Source: Pseudobdellovibrionaceae bacterium
GTDB taxonomy: Bacteria; Bdellovibrionota; Bdellovibrionia; Bdellovibrionales; UBA1609
Length of the DNA: 64,000 nucleotides
Assembly: GCA_030591685.1 (NCBI GenBank)
Contig: JAUVAX010000010.1
Span: 1-64,000 of the forward strand
Reading direction: 5' to 3'
The notes below the pieces were generated by a model. It did no database searches, was not told the origin of the DNA, and saw only the letters and a list, made by a program, of their open reading frames with translations. Position 1 is the first letter of the stretch. Each line of letters begins with the position of its first letter. A program made the translations under genes and the position numbers. Positions 1-10,127 of this stretch are shown piece after piece.

Positions 1-196
1 GTAGCAATAAACCCAACCCAAAATCATCAACCCCGGCATTGTTAGAAATACAAGTAAACCCTGATTTACCCGTTTTTTTTAAGGCTGATATAAGGGTCTC
101 AGGTATGCCACAAAGGCCAAAACCACCCACTAAAATAGTCATGTTATCTTTAATGCCCTTTAGGGCCTCGTCAGCGTTAGTAAAAACTTTGCTCAT
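1..196 (-). CDS. CoA-transferase subunit A (3-oxoacid/acetate CoA-transferase alpha), N-terminal fragment cut by window edge
   Basis: Reverse-strand translation from ATG at 196: MSKVFTNADEALKGIKDNMTILVGGFGLCGIPETLISALKKTGKSGFTCISNNAGVDDFGLGLLL, typical CoA-transferase I N-terminus; ATGA overlap with the stop of the upstream thiolase. Confidence 0.85.
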   Translation of the reverse strand, partial: MSKVFTNADEALKGIKDNMTILVGGFGLCGIPETLISALKKTGKSGFTCISNNAGVDDFGLGLLL

Positions 197-1377
197 AAAG
201 CCCCCCTTTTTACAACAACAGCTACAGCCTCGCCGCCGCCGATACAAAGGCTTGCACAGCCATATTTTTTATTTTGTGTTTCTAAGGCATGTACAAGTGT
301 TGTTAAAATCCGAGCCCCGCTGGCCCCAATAGGGTGACCTATCGCGACTGAGCCGCCAAAAACATTCACCTTGTCTTTAGGGATTTCTAAATCTTTAATG
401 GCCGCCATTGTAACAGCGCTAAAGGCCTCATTGATCTCCCAGAGGTCAATGTCAGAAACATTCAATTGAGCTGAGCTTAAAGCTTTTTTCATAGCGCTCA
501 CAGGGGCCGTAGTAAACCACTTAGGGTCTTGGGCAAAAGTAGCGTCTGAAATAATCTCTACAAGCGGGGTGAGGTTATGTTTTTTTAAAGCCTCTTCGCT
601 GACCACCATTAAAGCCGCCGCCCCGTCGTTTAAGGTGCTGGCATTGGCCGCCGTAATACTGCCTTGCTTGTCAAAAGCGGGCCTAAGAGAGCTGATTTTT
701 TCAAATTTAACTTTAAACGGCTCTTCGTCCTCTGTGATCGTTGTGGTTGATTTTCTTGTTGAGATTTCAACAGGGGTGATTTCGTTTTTAAAAACCCCAT
801 CAGCGATCGATTTTTGAGCTTGGCTGTAGCTGTTAGCCGCAAACTCGTCTTGCTCTTCGCGGGTAAATTTATATTCACTTACGCATGCTTCAGCGGCACT
901 GCCCATATGAAAGTTATTATAAGGGTCCCAAAGCCCATCGTGAACCATGCTATCAAGAGAGTTAATCGGCCCTAGCCTGTACCCTGTTCGAGAGCCCATA
1001 AGTAAGTGAGGGGACGCGCTCATGTTTTCTTGACCGCCAGCAATAACCACTTGTGCTTTACCTAACTTGATAGAGTCACTGGCTAGCATAACGGCCTTAA
1101 GCCCCGAACCACACACTTTATTAATCGTCATGCACGGTACGCTTGTTGGCAGCCCGGCTGCGAGGGCCGCCTGGCGAGCAGGGGCTTGACCAACACCGGC
1201 AGTGAGTACGTTGCCCATAATGCATTCATCTACATTGTCAGCGGGCAACCCGGTTTCAGTAAGGAGTGATTTTATAACCTGAGCCCCCAGTTGAGGGGCG
1301 GGGAGGGTTGAAAGACCCCCTAGAAAGCTCCCTATAGGAGTTCTTTTTGCGCTGACTATAAAAACTCGCTGACTCAT
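193..1377 (-). CDS. Acetyl-CoA C-acetyltransferase (thiolase)
   Basis: Thiolase motifs NKVCGSGLKAV, GGQENMSASPH, NVFGGSVAIGHPIGASGAR, CIGGGEAVAVVV. Confidence 0.95.
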   Translation of the reverse strand: MSQRVFIVSAKRTPIGSFLGGLSTLPAPQLGAQVIKSLLTETGLPADNVDECIMGNVLTAGVGQAPARQAALAAGLPTSVPCMTINKVCGSGLKAVMLASDSIKLGKAQVVIAGGQENMSASPHLLMGSRTGYRLGPINSLDSMVHDGLWDPYNNFHMGSAAEACVSEYKFTREEQDEFAANSYSQAQKSIADGVFKNEITPVEISTRKSTTTITEDEEPFKVKFEKISSLRPAFDKQGSITAANASTLNDGAAALMVVSEEALKKHNLTPLVEIISDATFAQDPKWFTTAPVSAMKKALSSAQLNVSDIDLWEINEAFSAVTMAAIKDLEIPKDKVNVFGGSVAIGHPIGASGARILTTLVHALETQNKKYGCASLCIGGGEAVAVVVKRGAL

Positions 1378-1815
1378 AACCTCTCCTTAATATTTACTAT
1401 TGGTGTACCTAAAAATTATTACTCAAACCTATACATGAAATTATTATAAGGGTCTATTGTTGTCGAAGTATTGAGATACATTTTTACGCCCTTGAAAGTT
1501 TACAAAGTAAGCCCTTAAACCTATTTATTGTGAGGCCTAGAGTTATTACCAATGCACGTCATTTTTAATTGGTCGTTTTTAGAGTTATAATGCCTAAATG
1601 TCGTGCTTTAAAAAAAATATTATTTTGTACTAAAAGCCTTTTTGTGAGTAATTGCTCGGGCTCAATTAAACTTTTAAAAAGGCTAAAAAGTTAATGAGCG
1701 AAATCAAGAGAAGAGGCTTAATGAGGCAACGCAACGCGATAACTCCTATGCCCTCTCCCATTAAGACCATACATATGCAATGCTTTTCTTTTAAGCTTAA
1801 GTTTGGAGATTAAAA

Positions 1816-2826
1816 ATGAAATTTTACATGATCACAGTAGTAATGCTCGTTCTTTTTTCGATTGTTTCTCGTGCAGAAATTATAAAGGTAAAGGCCGCGA
1901 CAGTTAAAGAAATTAATATTACGGGTCTTAAAGGTGGTGTGATCTTAGTGGCCAAAGAGGGTGCCGAGTTTATACAAGTTAAATACAAAAAAAAATCAGA
2001 CACAGCCACAGCCTCTGAAGTGGGGTTTAATGAGTGGAGCCTTCAAAAAAATATCAAAGACGGAGTGTTCAGTTTAAATGTTGTAAACAACCTCTCTAAA
2101 CTTGAATGGAAGGATCAGCTGCATAAAAACGTTTGGCCCAGTTACCAAATCACTATTACGGGCCCCTCTAAAAAACTTCAATTGTTTTGGCGAGAAGGGG
2201 TGGTCTCGATAACGGGCTGGACAAGCCCTGTTGAGTTTCAAACGGTTTCAGCAAAGGTTAAGGCGCATAATAATAATTCAGATATAAAAATATCTAATCA
2301 AGATGGCAAAATTTGGGTCTCTAACCACAAAGGTGGTGTTGAAATTGAGACGTACTCAGCAGATGTTAATTTGCAGTCCATTGTGGGCCCCGTAAAGGTG
2401 TATAATTTTTCAGGGCAAAATATAATTAAAAATACAGATGGAGCGATTCATTTAGAGCTGCAGTCGGGGCGAGTAAAAATAGAGGACTCTATAGGTAAGA
2501 TCGATTTTAAAAACAAAAGGGCGACTATACATCTTAAAAAATTCAAGGGCCGCATTCGAGGTAAATCTGGCAGCGGTGACATATTAGCTGAGCTCATTGG
2601 CGAGGCCGACTTCAGAGTGCGAGCTAAAGAGGGCAAGGTGAGAGTGCGTGCCCTGTCTTCGGGGGCATTTGTGAGTGTGGGCAGCAATGAAGGAGACCTA
2701 CTTATGCCTAAGTACATGAAGATGACACGCCACACCAGTGTTAAGGTTATAAATGGTCATTTGCGAGGGCCACAAAAGGGCCGAATTTATGTGCGCACTC
2801 AATCGGGATCTATTAGTGTGAGATAG
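1816..2826 (+). CDS. Exported beta-helix/DUF4097-like adhesin-type protein
   Basis: Signal peptide MKFYMITVVMLVLFSIVSRAE followed by repetitive short beta-strand pattern (GDILAELIGEADFRVRAKEGKVRVRALSSG). Confidence 0.55.
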   Translation: MKFYMITVVMLVLFSIVSRAEIIKVKAATVKEINITGLKGGVILVAKEGAEFIQVKYKKKSDTATASEVGFNEWSLQKNIKDGVFSLNVVNNLSKLEWKDQLHKNVWPSYQITITGPSKKLQLFWREGVVSITGWTSPVEFQTVSAKVKAHNNNSDIKISNQDGKIWVSNHKGGVEIETYSADVNLQSIVGPVKVYNFSGQNIIKNTDGAIHLELQSGRVKIEDSIGKIDFKNKRATIHLKKFKGRIRGKSGSGDILAELIGEADFRVRAKEGKVRVRALSSGAFVSVGSNEGDLLMPKYMKMTRHTSVKVINGHLRGPQKGRIYVRTQSGSISVR

Positions 2827-2881
2827 TTTGATTTTGATTTATGAGGTTGACGAACGCTAAGAAATAGCTCAATTTGTTGCC

Positions 2882-3730
2882 ATGGCAAAGAAAAAAGCAA
2901 AGAAAAAAACAATGAAAAAGAAGAGCACGGCTAAAAAAGTGACTAAAAAAAAGGTCGCTAAAAAAGCAGTGAAAAAAAAGCTCACCAAAAAAACGGCTAA
3001 AAAGGCTGCGAAAAAGGTGACTAAAAAAAAGGTCGTTAAAAAGGCTGCGAAAAAGGTGACCAAAAAGAAGGTCGCTAAAAAAGTAGCTAAAAAAGTGACC
3101 AAAAAGAAGGTCGTTAAAAAAGCAGCTAAAAAGGTGACTAAAAAGAAGGTCGTTAAAAAAGCAGCTATAAAAAAGATCGCAAAAAAAGCTACAAAAAAAC
3201 AAGCCCCTAAAAAGGTGGCTAAAAAAGCAACTCCGTTAAAAACTAAAAAAACAAAATCAGACACTTCAAAGCCAACTAAGGCCAGCTCTGCGGATATGAG
3301 TTTAGAGGAGCTAACTGATTTATCAGCCTCTTCAGACGACGTTGAGGTTGTTTTAACAGACGCCGAGGGGCGCAGGTATTGCCGCGTGCACGACTGTGAC
3401 CAAGCCGCGATGGTTGAGACCTATTGCCGTTATCATTATTTAGTATATTGGAAGCGCATTCAAATGCGTAAAAAAATCCTGTCAGAAGGTAAGCTTGAAA
3501 ATTATATCGAAGAGATGATCTCCAGGTACCCTGATAAGTACTTAGACGTACTCAGAAAGGATCTGGCTTCGGAGAAAGACTTTTTAAGTGTTGTTCATGA
3601 GCTGAACCTCGATGAGACCCAAGAGGTCAACACCGAAGAGTACGAAGAAGAGGCTCAGAGATATAATGATGAGATGCAGGGCGTGGCCTCAAACTCTGGC
3701 AAAGAGAATTCTAAAGATGACGAGTATTAA
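2882..3730 (+). CDS. Lys-rich repeat (histone H1-like) protein with C-terminal Cys/His putative zinc-finger domain
   Basis: About 115 aa of KK(V/A)(A/T)KK repeats, then acidic linker and CRVHDCDQAAMVETYCRYHYLVYW (C-x4-C-x9-C-x2-H). Confidence 0.75.
   Translation: MAKKKAKKKTMKKKSTAKKVTKKKVAKKAVKKKLTKKTAKKAAKKVTKKKVVKKAAKKVTKKKVAKKVAKKVTKKKVVKKAAKKVTKKKVVKKAAIKKIAKKATKKQAPKKVAKKATPLKTKKTKSDTSKPTKASSADMSLEELTDLSASSDDVEVVLTDAEGRRYCRVHDCDQAAMVETYCRYHYLVYWKRIQMRKKILSEGKLENYIEEMISRYPDKYLDVLRKDLASEKDFLSVVHELNLDETQEVNTEEYEEEAQRYNDEMQGVASNSGKENSKDDEY
2890..3235 (+). repeat. Imperfect in-frame tandem repeats encoding KKVTKKKVAKKA-type units
   Basis: Recurring aaaaaggtgac(t/c)aaaaa(g/a)aaggtcg(t/c)taaaaaa/g(g)c(t/a)g units, all in frame. 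Confidence 0.8.
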
Positions 3731-3749
3731 TTGCTTGAAGCATTAGTAT

Positions 3750-3776
3750 TTAACTCTCGCCGCGAGCGAGAGTTAA
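3750..3776. terminator. Perfect 11-bp stem-loop between convergent genes (possible bidirectional terminator)
   Basis: TTAACTCTCGC-CGCGA-GCGAGAGTTAA. Confidence 0.45.
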
Positions 3777-3841
3777 TTGCTGACACCTCAGGGGTTTAGA
3801 CCTGAGTACCTACGGCAAAATAACTTGAGCGGATCAATAGG

Positions 3842-3867
3842 GCCCTAATTTTTTTAATAATTAGGGC
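3842..3867. terminator. Second stem-loop with 9-bp stem in same convergent gap
   Basis: GCCCTAATT-TTTTTAAT-AATTAGGGC. Confidence 0.5.
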
Positions 3868-3892
3868 ACAGACTGTAAATATATTTAAATAA

Positions 3893-4420
3893 TTAGTGTT
3901 TTGTTTCGTCATCATCTTCGCTGATGCCGATCATACTTTTAGCAGCGGCTATTTCTTCATCAAGGTCCTCGCCCTGTACTAATGAGCCCGAACCGCCTTC
4001 GCCGAGTAGTTTATCGGCATCTGCCTCTAAAGCAGAGTTAACAGTGCTGAACTGTACATGGACTTGCTTTTTATCTACTTTAAAGGGCATCCATTGCCGT
4101 GGGGGCTCTTCTTTTTTTTTCGAAAAAAAGTTCTCTATCATAGAACCCGCACAGTCAAAGGCTAGATTTAAAATATTTTGTACCTTTTCAGTTTTATAGT
4201 CGTACTCAATAGAGACTTCAGCGTTTGTCTGCACCAAGCGGCCGTTTTCTAAGTACCCAATGCGGATTAAAACTTCGCTGGAGTAGATTTGGCCCTCAAT
4301 AAAAAATTTACCAATTTTTGATTTTTGAACAAAGTTCTCTTTCAAGACCTCTAAGACTTGCTCACAGAGTTCTTCGGGCACTGAGGTCCATTTTTTTGAT
4401 TCCTTTAAGCGTGGCTTCAT
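3893..4420 (-). CDS. Conserved hypothetical protein (start probably at MKPRLKESKKW)
   Basis: ORF 3893..4495; ATG at 4420 preceded by GGAGACCCCC; acidic C-terminus. Confidence 0.6.
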   Translation of the reverse strand: MKPRLKESKKWTSVPEELCEQVLEVLKENFVQKSKIGKFFIEGQIYSSEVLIRIGYLENGRLVQTNAEVSIEYDYKTEKVQNILNLAFDCAGSMIENFFSKKKEEPPRQWMPFKVDKKQVHVQFSTVNSALEADADKLLGEGGSGSLVQGEDLDEEIAAAKSMIGISEDDDETKH

Positions 4421-4707
4421 GGGGGTCTCCAAATAGTTAAAAAATAAGCGCGTATTGTTGCAACTGTTTGAAATGACGTCAAGTGACCCTGGCATTAGCT
4501 TTTAGGGGCCTGTCAGCTAATACAGAGAGCTTTTGGACCATAATTCGGCCCTCAGGGGGCGCTTGAAACAAGCCCAGTAACCACCCGTAATTCCATGATT
4601 ATTTGTACAATTTGGGCTTTTATAGCTAGCAAAAGTTGACCTTTATGGAACGCTGGATTATAAGTGTTTTCACAAATTAAAAATTTAAGATTAATTTTGA
4701 GGAGTTT

Positions 4708-6057
4708 ATGCCGTCAACTGACCAAATGGCACCTAAAATAGTAGAAAAAAGTGGTGTGTATATTTCAACTTACGGCTGTCAGATGAATGTTAATGACAGT
4801 GAGCGGATGTATACCCTTCTTGAAATGTCTAACTATGTGCCCGTAACATCTGCTGACCAGGCCTCGTTAATAATTATTAACTCCTGTAGTGTGCGTGAAA
4901 AACCGGTTCATAAGGTGCACTCCGAGGTGGGGCGGTACAGAAAACTAAAAGAAAAAAACCCCAGTTTAAAAATTGGAGTGGCTGGCTGTGTCGCTCAACA
5001 AGAAAAGAAAAAGCTCCTTAAAGACGTCCCTTTGGTTGATTTTGTAATAGGGACGGACTCAATAGACGAGCTCCCTCAAATTATTGCTAAAATAAAGTCT
5101 GAAAACAAAAAATCGGTAGATGCTAAATTTAAACACCAACAGCCCTACCAAATAGAAACCTTAATAAGAAACCCTGGGGTTTCAACTTTTATTAACATCA
5201 CTAAGGGGTGTGATAATTTTTGTACCTTTTGTGTGGTCCCCTTTACCAGGGGGCGAGAGCGATCACGACCTTATAAACAAATCGTTGAAGATGTTAATAA
5301 GTTAATCAGTCGCGGAGTAAAAGAAGTTTATTTTTTAGGGCAAAACGTAAACTCTTACACCTCAGATTGCGGGGTTAACTTTGCTCAACTGTTAAAGGGC
5401 ATCGCCCTTGAAACTGACATTGAACGCATCCGTTATACTACAAGCCACCCTAAAGATTTTAATCAAGAGCTTATTGATATAAGCCAAGAGTATCGAGAAA
5501 AAATCTGTGAGTATATTCATTTACCTGTTCAATCGGGTAGCACCAGTGTACTTGAGCGTATGAACCGTGTTTATACAAGAGAGGGGTATCTAAAAAAAGT
5601 AAAAATGATTTTAGACACCATCCCAGGGGTTGCCCTTTCGACTGATATCATTGTTGGGTTCCCCGGAGAGACAGACGAGGACTTTGAACAAACACTCACT
5701 TTACTTGAAGAGGTCCCCTTTGAAACCCTCTATGCTTATAAATACTCCCCTCGCCCTTTTACAAAAGCAGCACGATATACCGATCAAGTCCCCGAAGAGA
5801 TAAAATCTGAGAGGCTCACACGACTTTTTAAAATACATAAAGCTATAGCGGCTCAGTTAGCTAAAAAGTACTTAGGTCAAACTCTAAGGGTATTGGTTGA
5901 GCAAAGTAATGGCGAGAGGTCCTTTGGGCGATCTCAACACAATAAAGTTGTTCATTTTAAAACCACAAATAATTTAGTGGGGCAAACAGTAGACGTTAAA
6001 ATCCATACGGCCTTTCCGGCCACTCTTCGTGGTGAGTTAGTGGGTGCCCATGAGTGA
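4708..6057 (+). CDS. miaB: tRNA-2-methylthio-N6-dimethylallyladenosine synthase
   Basis: STYGCQMNVNDSE, radical-SAM GCDNFCTFCVVPFTRGRERSR, C-terminal TRAM; full length. Confidence 0.96.
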   Translation: MPSTDQMAPKIVEKSGVYISTYGCQMNVNDSERMYTLLEMSNYVPVTSADQASLIIINSCSVREKPVHKVHSEVGRYRKLKEKNPSLKIGVAGCVAQQEKKKLLKDVPLVDFVIGTDSIDELPQIIAKIKSENKKSVDAKFKHQQPYQIETLIRNPGVSTFINITKGCDNFCTFCVVPFTRGRERSRPYKQIVEDVNKLISRGVKEVYFLGQNVNSYTSDCGVNFAQLLKGIALETDIERIRYTTSHPKDFNQELIDISQEYREKICEYIHLPVQSGSTSVLERMNRVYTREGYLKKVKMILDTIPGVALSTDIIVGFPGETDEDFEQTLTLLEEVPFETLYAYKYSPRPFTKAARYTDQVPEEIKSERLTRLFKIHKAIAAQLAKKYLGQTLRVLVEQSNGERSFGRSQHNKVVHFKTTNNLVGQTVDVKIHTAFPATLRGELVGAHE

Positions 6058-6562
6058 TAAACTAAAAATTAAAACAAGCAGTAGTGACGAGTGGATAGAG
6101 CTCTTCCCGTATAACTTAGCCCTAGGCCTTAATGAACTGCGCCCTATTATGATTTTTAAAGATAAATCAGAGTCTTTTGTCTTGCCCGTAAATGTGGGGA
6201 TGATGGATGCTAACCTTTTAGCGGAGGGGTGCTTTCAGCCCACATTAAATACGCCTCACGTCATTGCCTTAGAGGTTTTTAAAAAATTAGATATTACTTT
6301 AAAAAAATGTTTATTTAAAGATGTCGTCGGCCATCGTCAAATTGTAGATTTGTATTTTGAGGGTTTAGATACTTTAAAAACTCTCGAGTTTAAGGCCGAG
6401 ATGGTCATGAGTTTTTGTTTGCAATCAAATGTTAAGTTTTATTCAAACATTGCGACCATTAAAAAAAGTCAACTAATGACCTCTGAGCTAGAGAACAAAA
6501 CTCAATCGATGGATCAGTTTTCAGGGCCAAACACCCCAACAACAGTGCCGTACTTAAATTAA
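6050..6562 (+). CDS. Bifunctional nuclease (DUF151)-like protein
   Basis: RPIMIFKDKSESFVLPVNVGMMDANLLAEG ... TPHVIALEVFKKLDITLKKCLFKDVVGHRQIVDLYF resembles the BFN domain; overlaps miaB stop. Confidence 0.6.
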   Translation: MSDKLKIKTSSSDEWIELFPYNLALGLNELRPIMIFKDKSESFVLPVNVGMMDANLLAEGCFQPTLNTPHVIALEVFKKLDITLKKCLFKDVVGHRQIVDLYFEGLDTLKTLEFKAEMVMSFCLQSNVKFYSNIATIKKSQLMTSELENKTQSMDQFSGPNTPTTVPYLN

Positions 6563-6572
6563 GGTATAAAAA

Positions 6573-7085
6573 ATGATTATTGAAATTTCAGGCGATAAAA
6601 AACCAACCATCGAACAAAATGTTTTCATAGCCAGTAGTGCTGATATTATTGGGGATGTGAGCATTGGTGAAAACTCGTCAGTTTGGTACCAAGTTGTTTT
6701 AAGGGGTGACGTGATGCCCATTAAAATTGGCAAAAAGACTAATATTCAAGACCAAGTTTGTATACATGGGACTTATAAAAAAGCCGCCGCTGTTATTGGT
6801 GACAATGTCACTGTGGGGCATAGGGCTGTACTGCATGGCTGTACAATTGAAAACAACTGCCTCATTGGTATGGGCGCTATTGTTATGGACAATGCCCATA
6901 TACCTCATGACTGCATTGTTGGGGCAGGGGCCGTTGTGCTGGGTGGGGCAAAGTTTGAGCCTTACTCACTTATTATCGGTAGCCCCGCTAAAGTAAAAAG
7001 AAAGCTCACTAAAGATGAAATCAGCTTTCTTGTACAATCAGCAGATAATTATGTGTTTTACCAGAGTTGGTATAAAAACCTTTAA
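6573..7085 (+). CDS. Gamma-carbonic anhydrase family hexapeptide-repeat protein
   Basis: Left-handed beta-helix hexapeptides, NIQDQVCIHGT, NVTVGHRAVLHGCTIENNCLIGMGAIVMD. Confidence 0.93.
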   Translation: MIIEISGDKKPTIEQNVFIASSADIIGDVSIGENSSVWYQVVLRGDVMPIKIGKKTNIQDQVCIHGTYKKAAAVIGDNVTVGHRAVLHGCTIENNCLIGMGAIVMDNAHIPHDCIVGAGAVVLGGAKFEPYSLIIGSPAKVKRKLTKDEISFLVQSADNYVFYQSWYKNL

Positions 7086-7110
7086 CTTTTTTTAAAAAAA
7101 GAGGCCTCGA

Positions 7111-8565
7111 ATGACTGAGTTTAGAAAAGCATTAACCTATGATGATATTTTATTAATCCCCAAGTACTCAGAGGTCATACCTTCTCAGGTGAGTTGTCGA
7201 AGTTTTTTTGCGAGAGATTTGTTTTTAAATGCTCCCATTGTATCGGCAGCGATGGACACGGTGACGGAGCATAAGGTGGCTCAAATTATGGCCCAAATGG
7301 GCGGCTTAGGTATTATTCATAAAAACATGTCTATTAAGTCACATGCTTTTCAGGTGGAGAGAGTCAAAAAATACGAAAGCGGCATGATTACAGAGCCCAT
7401 TACCCTACACCCTGACAATAAGGTCAGTGATGCTTTAGAGTTAATGTCAAAATACAGAATTAGTGGTGTGCCAATTGTTATTGAAAATAAACTTGTAGGC
7501 ATATTAACAAATAGAGATTTAAGGTTTGAAACCAATCTGACTCAGCCGATTTCTAATATAATGACTAAAGAGGGCCTTGTGACGGCCCCTATAGGTACTG
7601 ACTTAGAGCAGGCTAAAATAATTTTACAAAAACATCGCATTGAAAAGCTCCCTGTTGTTGATTCAGCGGGGGCATTAAAGGGCTTGATTACAATTAAAGA
7701 CATTGAAAAGGCAAAGGCCTTCCCTCAGGCCACTAAAGACGCTAAGGGGCGGCTACTTGTTGGGGCCGCTATAGGTATTGATCAACAGAGTCGCGAGAGG
7801 GCTGATGCGCTCATATCCTCAGGGGTGGATGTATTAACAATTGATACCGCTCACGGGCACTCTAAAAATGTTATTGAACAAATTAAATATATCCACTCAC
7901 ATCACCCTGATGTCATCATTGTTGCCGGTAACGTTGTTACAGGTGAGGCCACACAAGATTTAATGAAAGCAGGGGCCGATGTGGTCAAAGTCGGTGTTGG
8001 GCCTGGTAGCATATGCACCACACGGATTGTTGCCGGCGTAGGGATGCCCCAGATTTCGGCTGTGATGGAGTGCTCAAAGGTCGCCCAAAAATTAGGTAAA
8101 ACAATTATCGCCGACGGTGGCATTAAATACTCAGGGGATATAACTAAGGCTTTAGCATTAGGGGCCAATACTGTAATGATAGGCTCTGTATTAGCAGGGT
8201 GTGATGAAAGCCCTGGTGAAACGGTTTTATATCAAGGTCGTACTTATAAAGTTTATCGTGGCATGGGGAGCCTAGGTGCTATGGAGCAAGGCTCTAAAGA
8301 CCGTTACGGGCAGTATGATGTTGCGGATAATAGCAAACTCGTCCCCGAGGGGATTGAGGGTAAAGTACCCTACAAAGGGTCAAGCTCTGGTATTATACAC
8401 CAGCTCACTGGTGGAGTTAAATCAGGGATGGGGTACTTAGGGGCCGTTGATATTGAGGAACTTCAAGAAAAGGCAGAGTTCGTGCAAATCACCCATCAAG
8501 GGCTCACAGAGTCTCATGTGCATGATGTGACAATTACTAAAGAGGCGCCCAATTACCGGCTGTAA
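7111..8565 (+). CDS. guaB: Inosine-5'-monophosphate dehydrogenase
   Basis: [15 protein letters not shown], two CBS domains, [37 protein letters not shown]. Confidence 0.97.
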   Translation: MTEFRKALTYDDILLIPKYSEVIPSQVSCRSFFARDLFLNAPIVSAAMDTVTEHKVAQIMAQMGGLGIIHKNMSIKSHAFQVERVKKYESGMITEPITLHPDNKVSDALELMSKYRISGVPIVIENKLVGILTNRDLRFETNLTQPISNIMTKEGLVTAPIGTDLEQAKIILQKHRIEKLPVVDSAGALKGLITIKDIEKAKAFPQATKDAKGRLLVGAAIGIDQQSRERADALISSGVDVLTIDTAHGHSKNVIEQIKYIHSHHPDVIIVAGNVVTGEATQDLMKAGADVVKVGVGPGSICTTRIVAGVGMPQISAVMECSKVAQKLGKTIIADGGIKYSGDITKALALGANTVMIGSVLAGCDESPGETVLYQGRTYKVYRGMGSLGAMEQGSKDRYGQYDVADNSKLVPEGIEGKVPYKGSSSGIIHQLTGGVKSGMGYLGAVDIEELQEKAEFVQITHQGLTESHVHDVTITKEAPNYRL

Positions 8566-8581
8566 AGGATAGAGAGTAAAA

Positions 8582-10123
8582 GTGGAAAATAAAATATTAA
8601 TTTTAGACTTTGGCTCACAGTTTACCCAACTCATCGCAAGACGTTTGCGAGAGTTTCATGTGTACTGTGAAATTCACCCTTTTAATTACCCCCTAGAGAA
8701 AATAAAACAGTTTAACCCCAAGGGTATTATACTTAGCGGGGGGCCGTTTTCAGTTTACGATAAGGGGGCACCGCTCAGAGAGGTGAAGCCGCTCTCTCAA
8801 ATAGCCCCTCTTTTAGGGGTTTGTTACGGGATGCAGTTAATTATTAAAGAGTTTGGTGGCCTTGTTGAGAGCTCCGGTAAAAGAGAGTACGGCGAGAGCG
8901 TTATACAGTGGGAAGCCCCCTTAGTGGAGCACATTAGTAAAACCCAAACCGTATGGATGAGTCATGGGGATGTAGTTAAAGCCCCCCCTGAGGGGTTTGA
9001 AATTTTAGCCCATTCAGAAAACAATCACCCTGCCGTTATGAAGTCAAAAAACGTATGGTGTTACCAGTTTCACCCAGAGGTTTCGCACACCGAAAACGGG
9101 GGGGACCTTATAAAGGCTTTCGCTTTTGGGCTCTGTGGTGTAAAGCCCTCATGGTCTATGAAGAGCATCAAAGATGAGCTCATAGCTGAAATACAAAACT
9201 CTGTGGCCGAGGGTGAAAGTGTACTCTGTGCCCTGAGTGGCGGAGTGGACTCGACCGTTGTAGGCACCCTGCTCACTCAAGCATTAGGCCATGAAAGAGT
9301 GCACTGTGTGTTTGTCGACAATGGATTATTGAGAAAAGATGAGTTTGAAAGAGTCATAAAACTTTATAGTCAATTAGGTCTAAATGTTGATGGGGTTGAT
9401 GCTCGTCAAAAGTTTATGACTGAGCTTAAGGGGCTGACAGACCCTGAACAAAAGCGTAAAACCATTGGGCGAGTTTTTATTGAAGTTTTTAAAGAATCTA
9501 TAGATAAAATAACCACCACAGGTGGTGAAAAAATAAAATGGCTAGCCCAGGGTACACTTTATCCGGACCGAATAGAGAGTGTGAGCGTTTATGGTAAGAG
9601 CTCTACCATAAAATCACACCATAATGTTGGTGGCCTGCCAAAGGACCTAAATTTAAGCTTAGTTGAGCCGCTAAAGAACCTATTTAAAGACGAGGTGCGA
9701 GAGCTTGGCAAGGCCTTAGGTATACCCCATAATGCCCTCTGGAGGCACCCCTTCCCCGGCCCCGGCTTAGCCATTCGGTGTATTGGCGAGGTGAATGAAG
9801 AGGACTTAAACACTCTCAGAGAGGTCGACAGTGTTTTTATCAATGAGCTCGTTAAGCACAATTTATACGACTCTATTTGGCAGGCATTTTGTGTTCTATT
9901 GCCCGTTCAAACAGTCGGCGTACAGGGGGATCAAAGAACCTACGATAAAGTCGTTGCCCTAAGAGCGGTCACAAGTAAAGACGGCATGACAGCTGACTGG
10001 TTTGACTTTCCTTATGAGTTTTTAAAATCTGTGTCTAACAAAATAACTAATGAGGTTCGAGGGGTAAACCGTGTGGTTTATGATATTACTAGCAAACCAC
10101 CCGGCACCATAGAGTGGGAGTAG
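8582..10123 (+). CDS. guaA: GMP synthase (glutamine-hydrolysing), GTG start
   Basis: GATase ILDFGSQFTQLIARR, LGVCYGMQ, QFHPEVSHT; ALSGGVDSTVV; C-terminal ITSKPPGTIEWE. Confidence 0.97.
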   Translation: MENKILILDFGSQFTQLIARRLREFHVYCEIHPFNYPLEKIKQFNPKGIILSGGPFSVYDKGAPLREVKPLSQIAPLLGVCYGMQLIIKEFGGLVESSGKREYGESVIQWEAPLVEHISKTQTVWMSHGDVVKAPPEGFEILAHSENNHPAVMKSKNVWCYQFHPEVSHTENGGDLIKAFAFGLCGVKPSWSMKSIKDELIAEIQNSVAEGESVLCALSGGVDSTVVGTLLTQALGHERVHCVFVDNGLLRKDEFERVIKLYSQLGLNVDGVDARQKFMTELKGLTDPEQKRKTIGRVFIEVFKESIDKITTTGGEKIKWLAQGTLYPDRIESVSVYGKSSTIKSHHNVGGLPKDLNLSLVEPLKNLFKDEVRELGKALGIPHNALWRHPFPGPGLAIRCIGEVNEEDLNTLREVDSVFINELVKHNLYDSIWQAFCVLLPVQTVGVQGDQRTYDKVVALRAVTSKDGMTADWFDFPYEFLKSVSNKITNEVRGVNRVVYDITSKPPGTIEWE

Positions 10124-10127
10124 ATTT

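Noticed and set aside
2813-3264. Minus-strand ORFs 2813..3202 and 2869..3264 (F/L-rich, membrane-like)
   Set aside because: They are antisense readings of the AAA/AAG Lys-repeat coding sequence on the plus strand.
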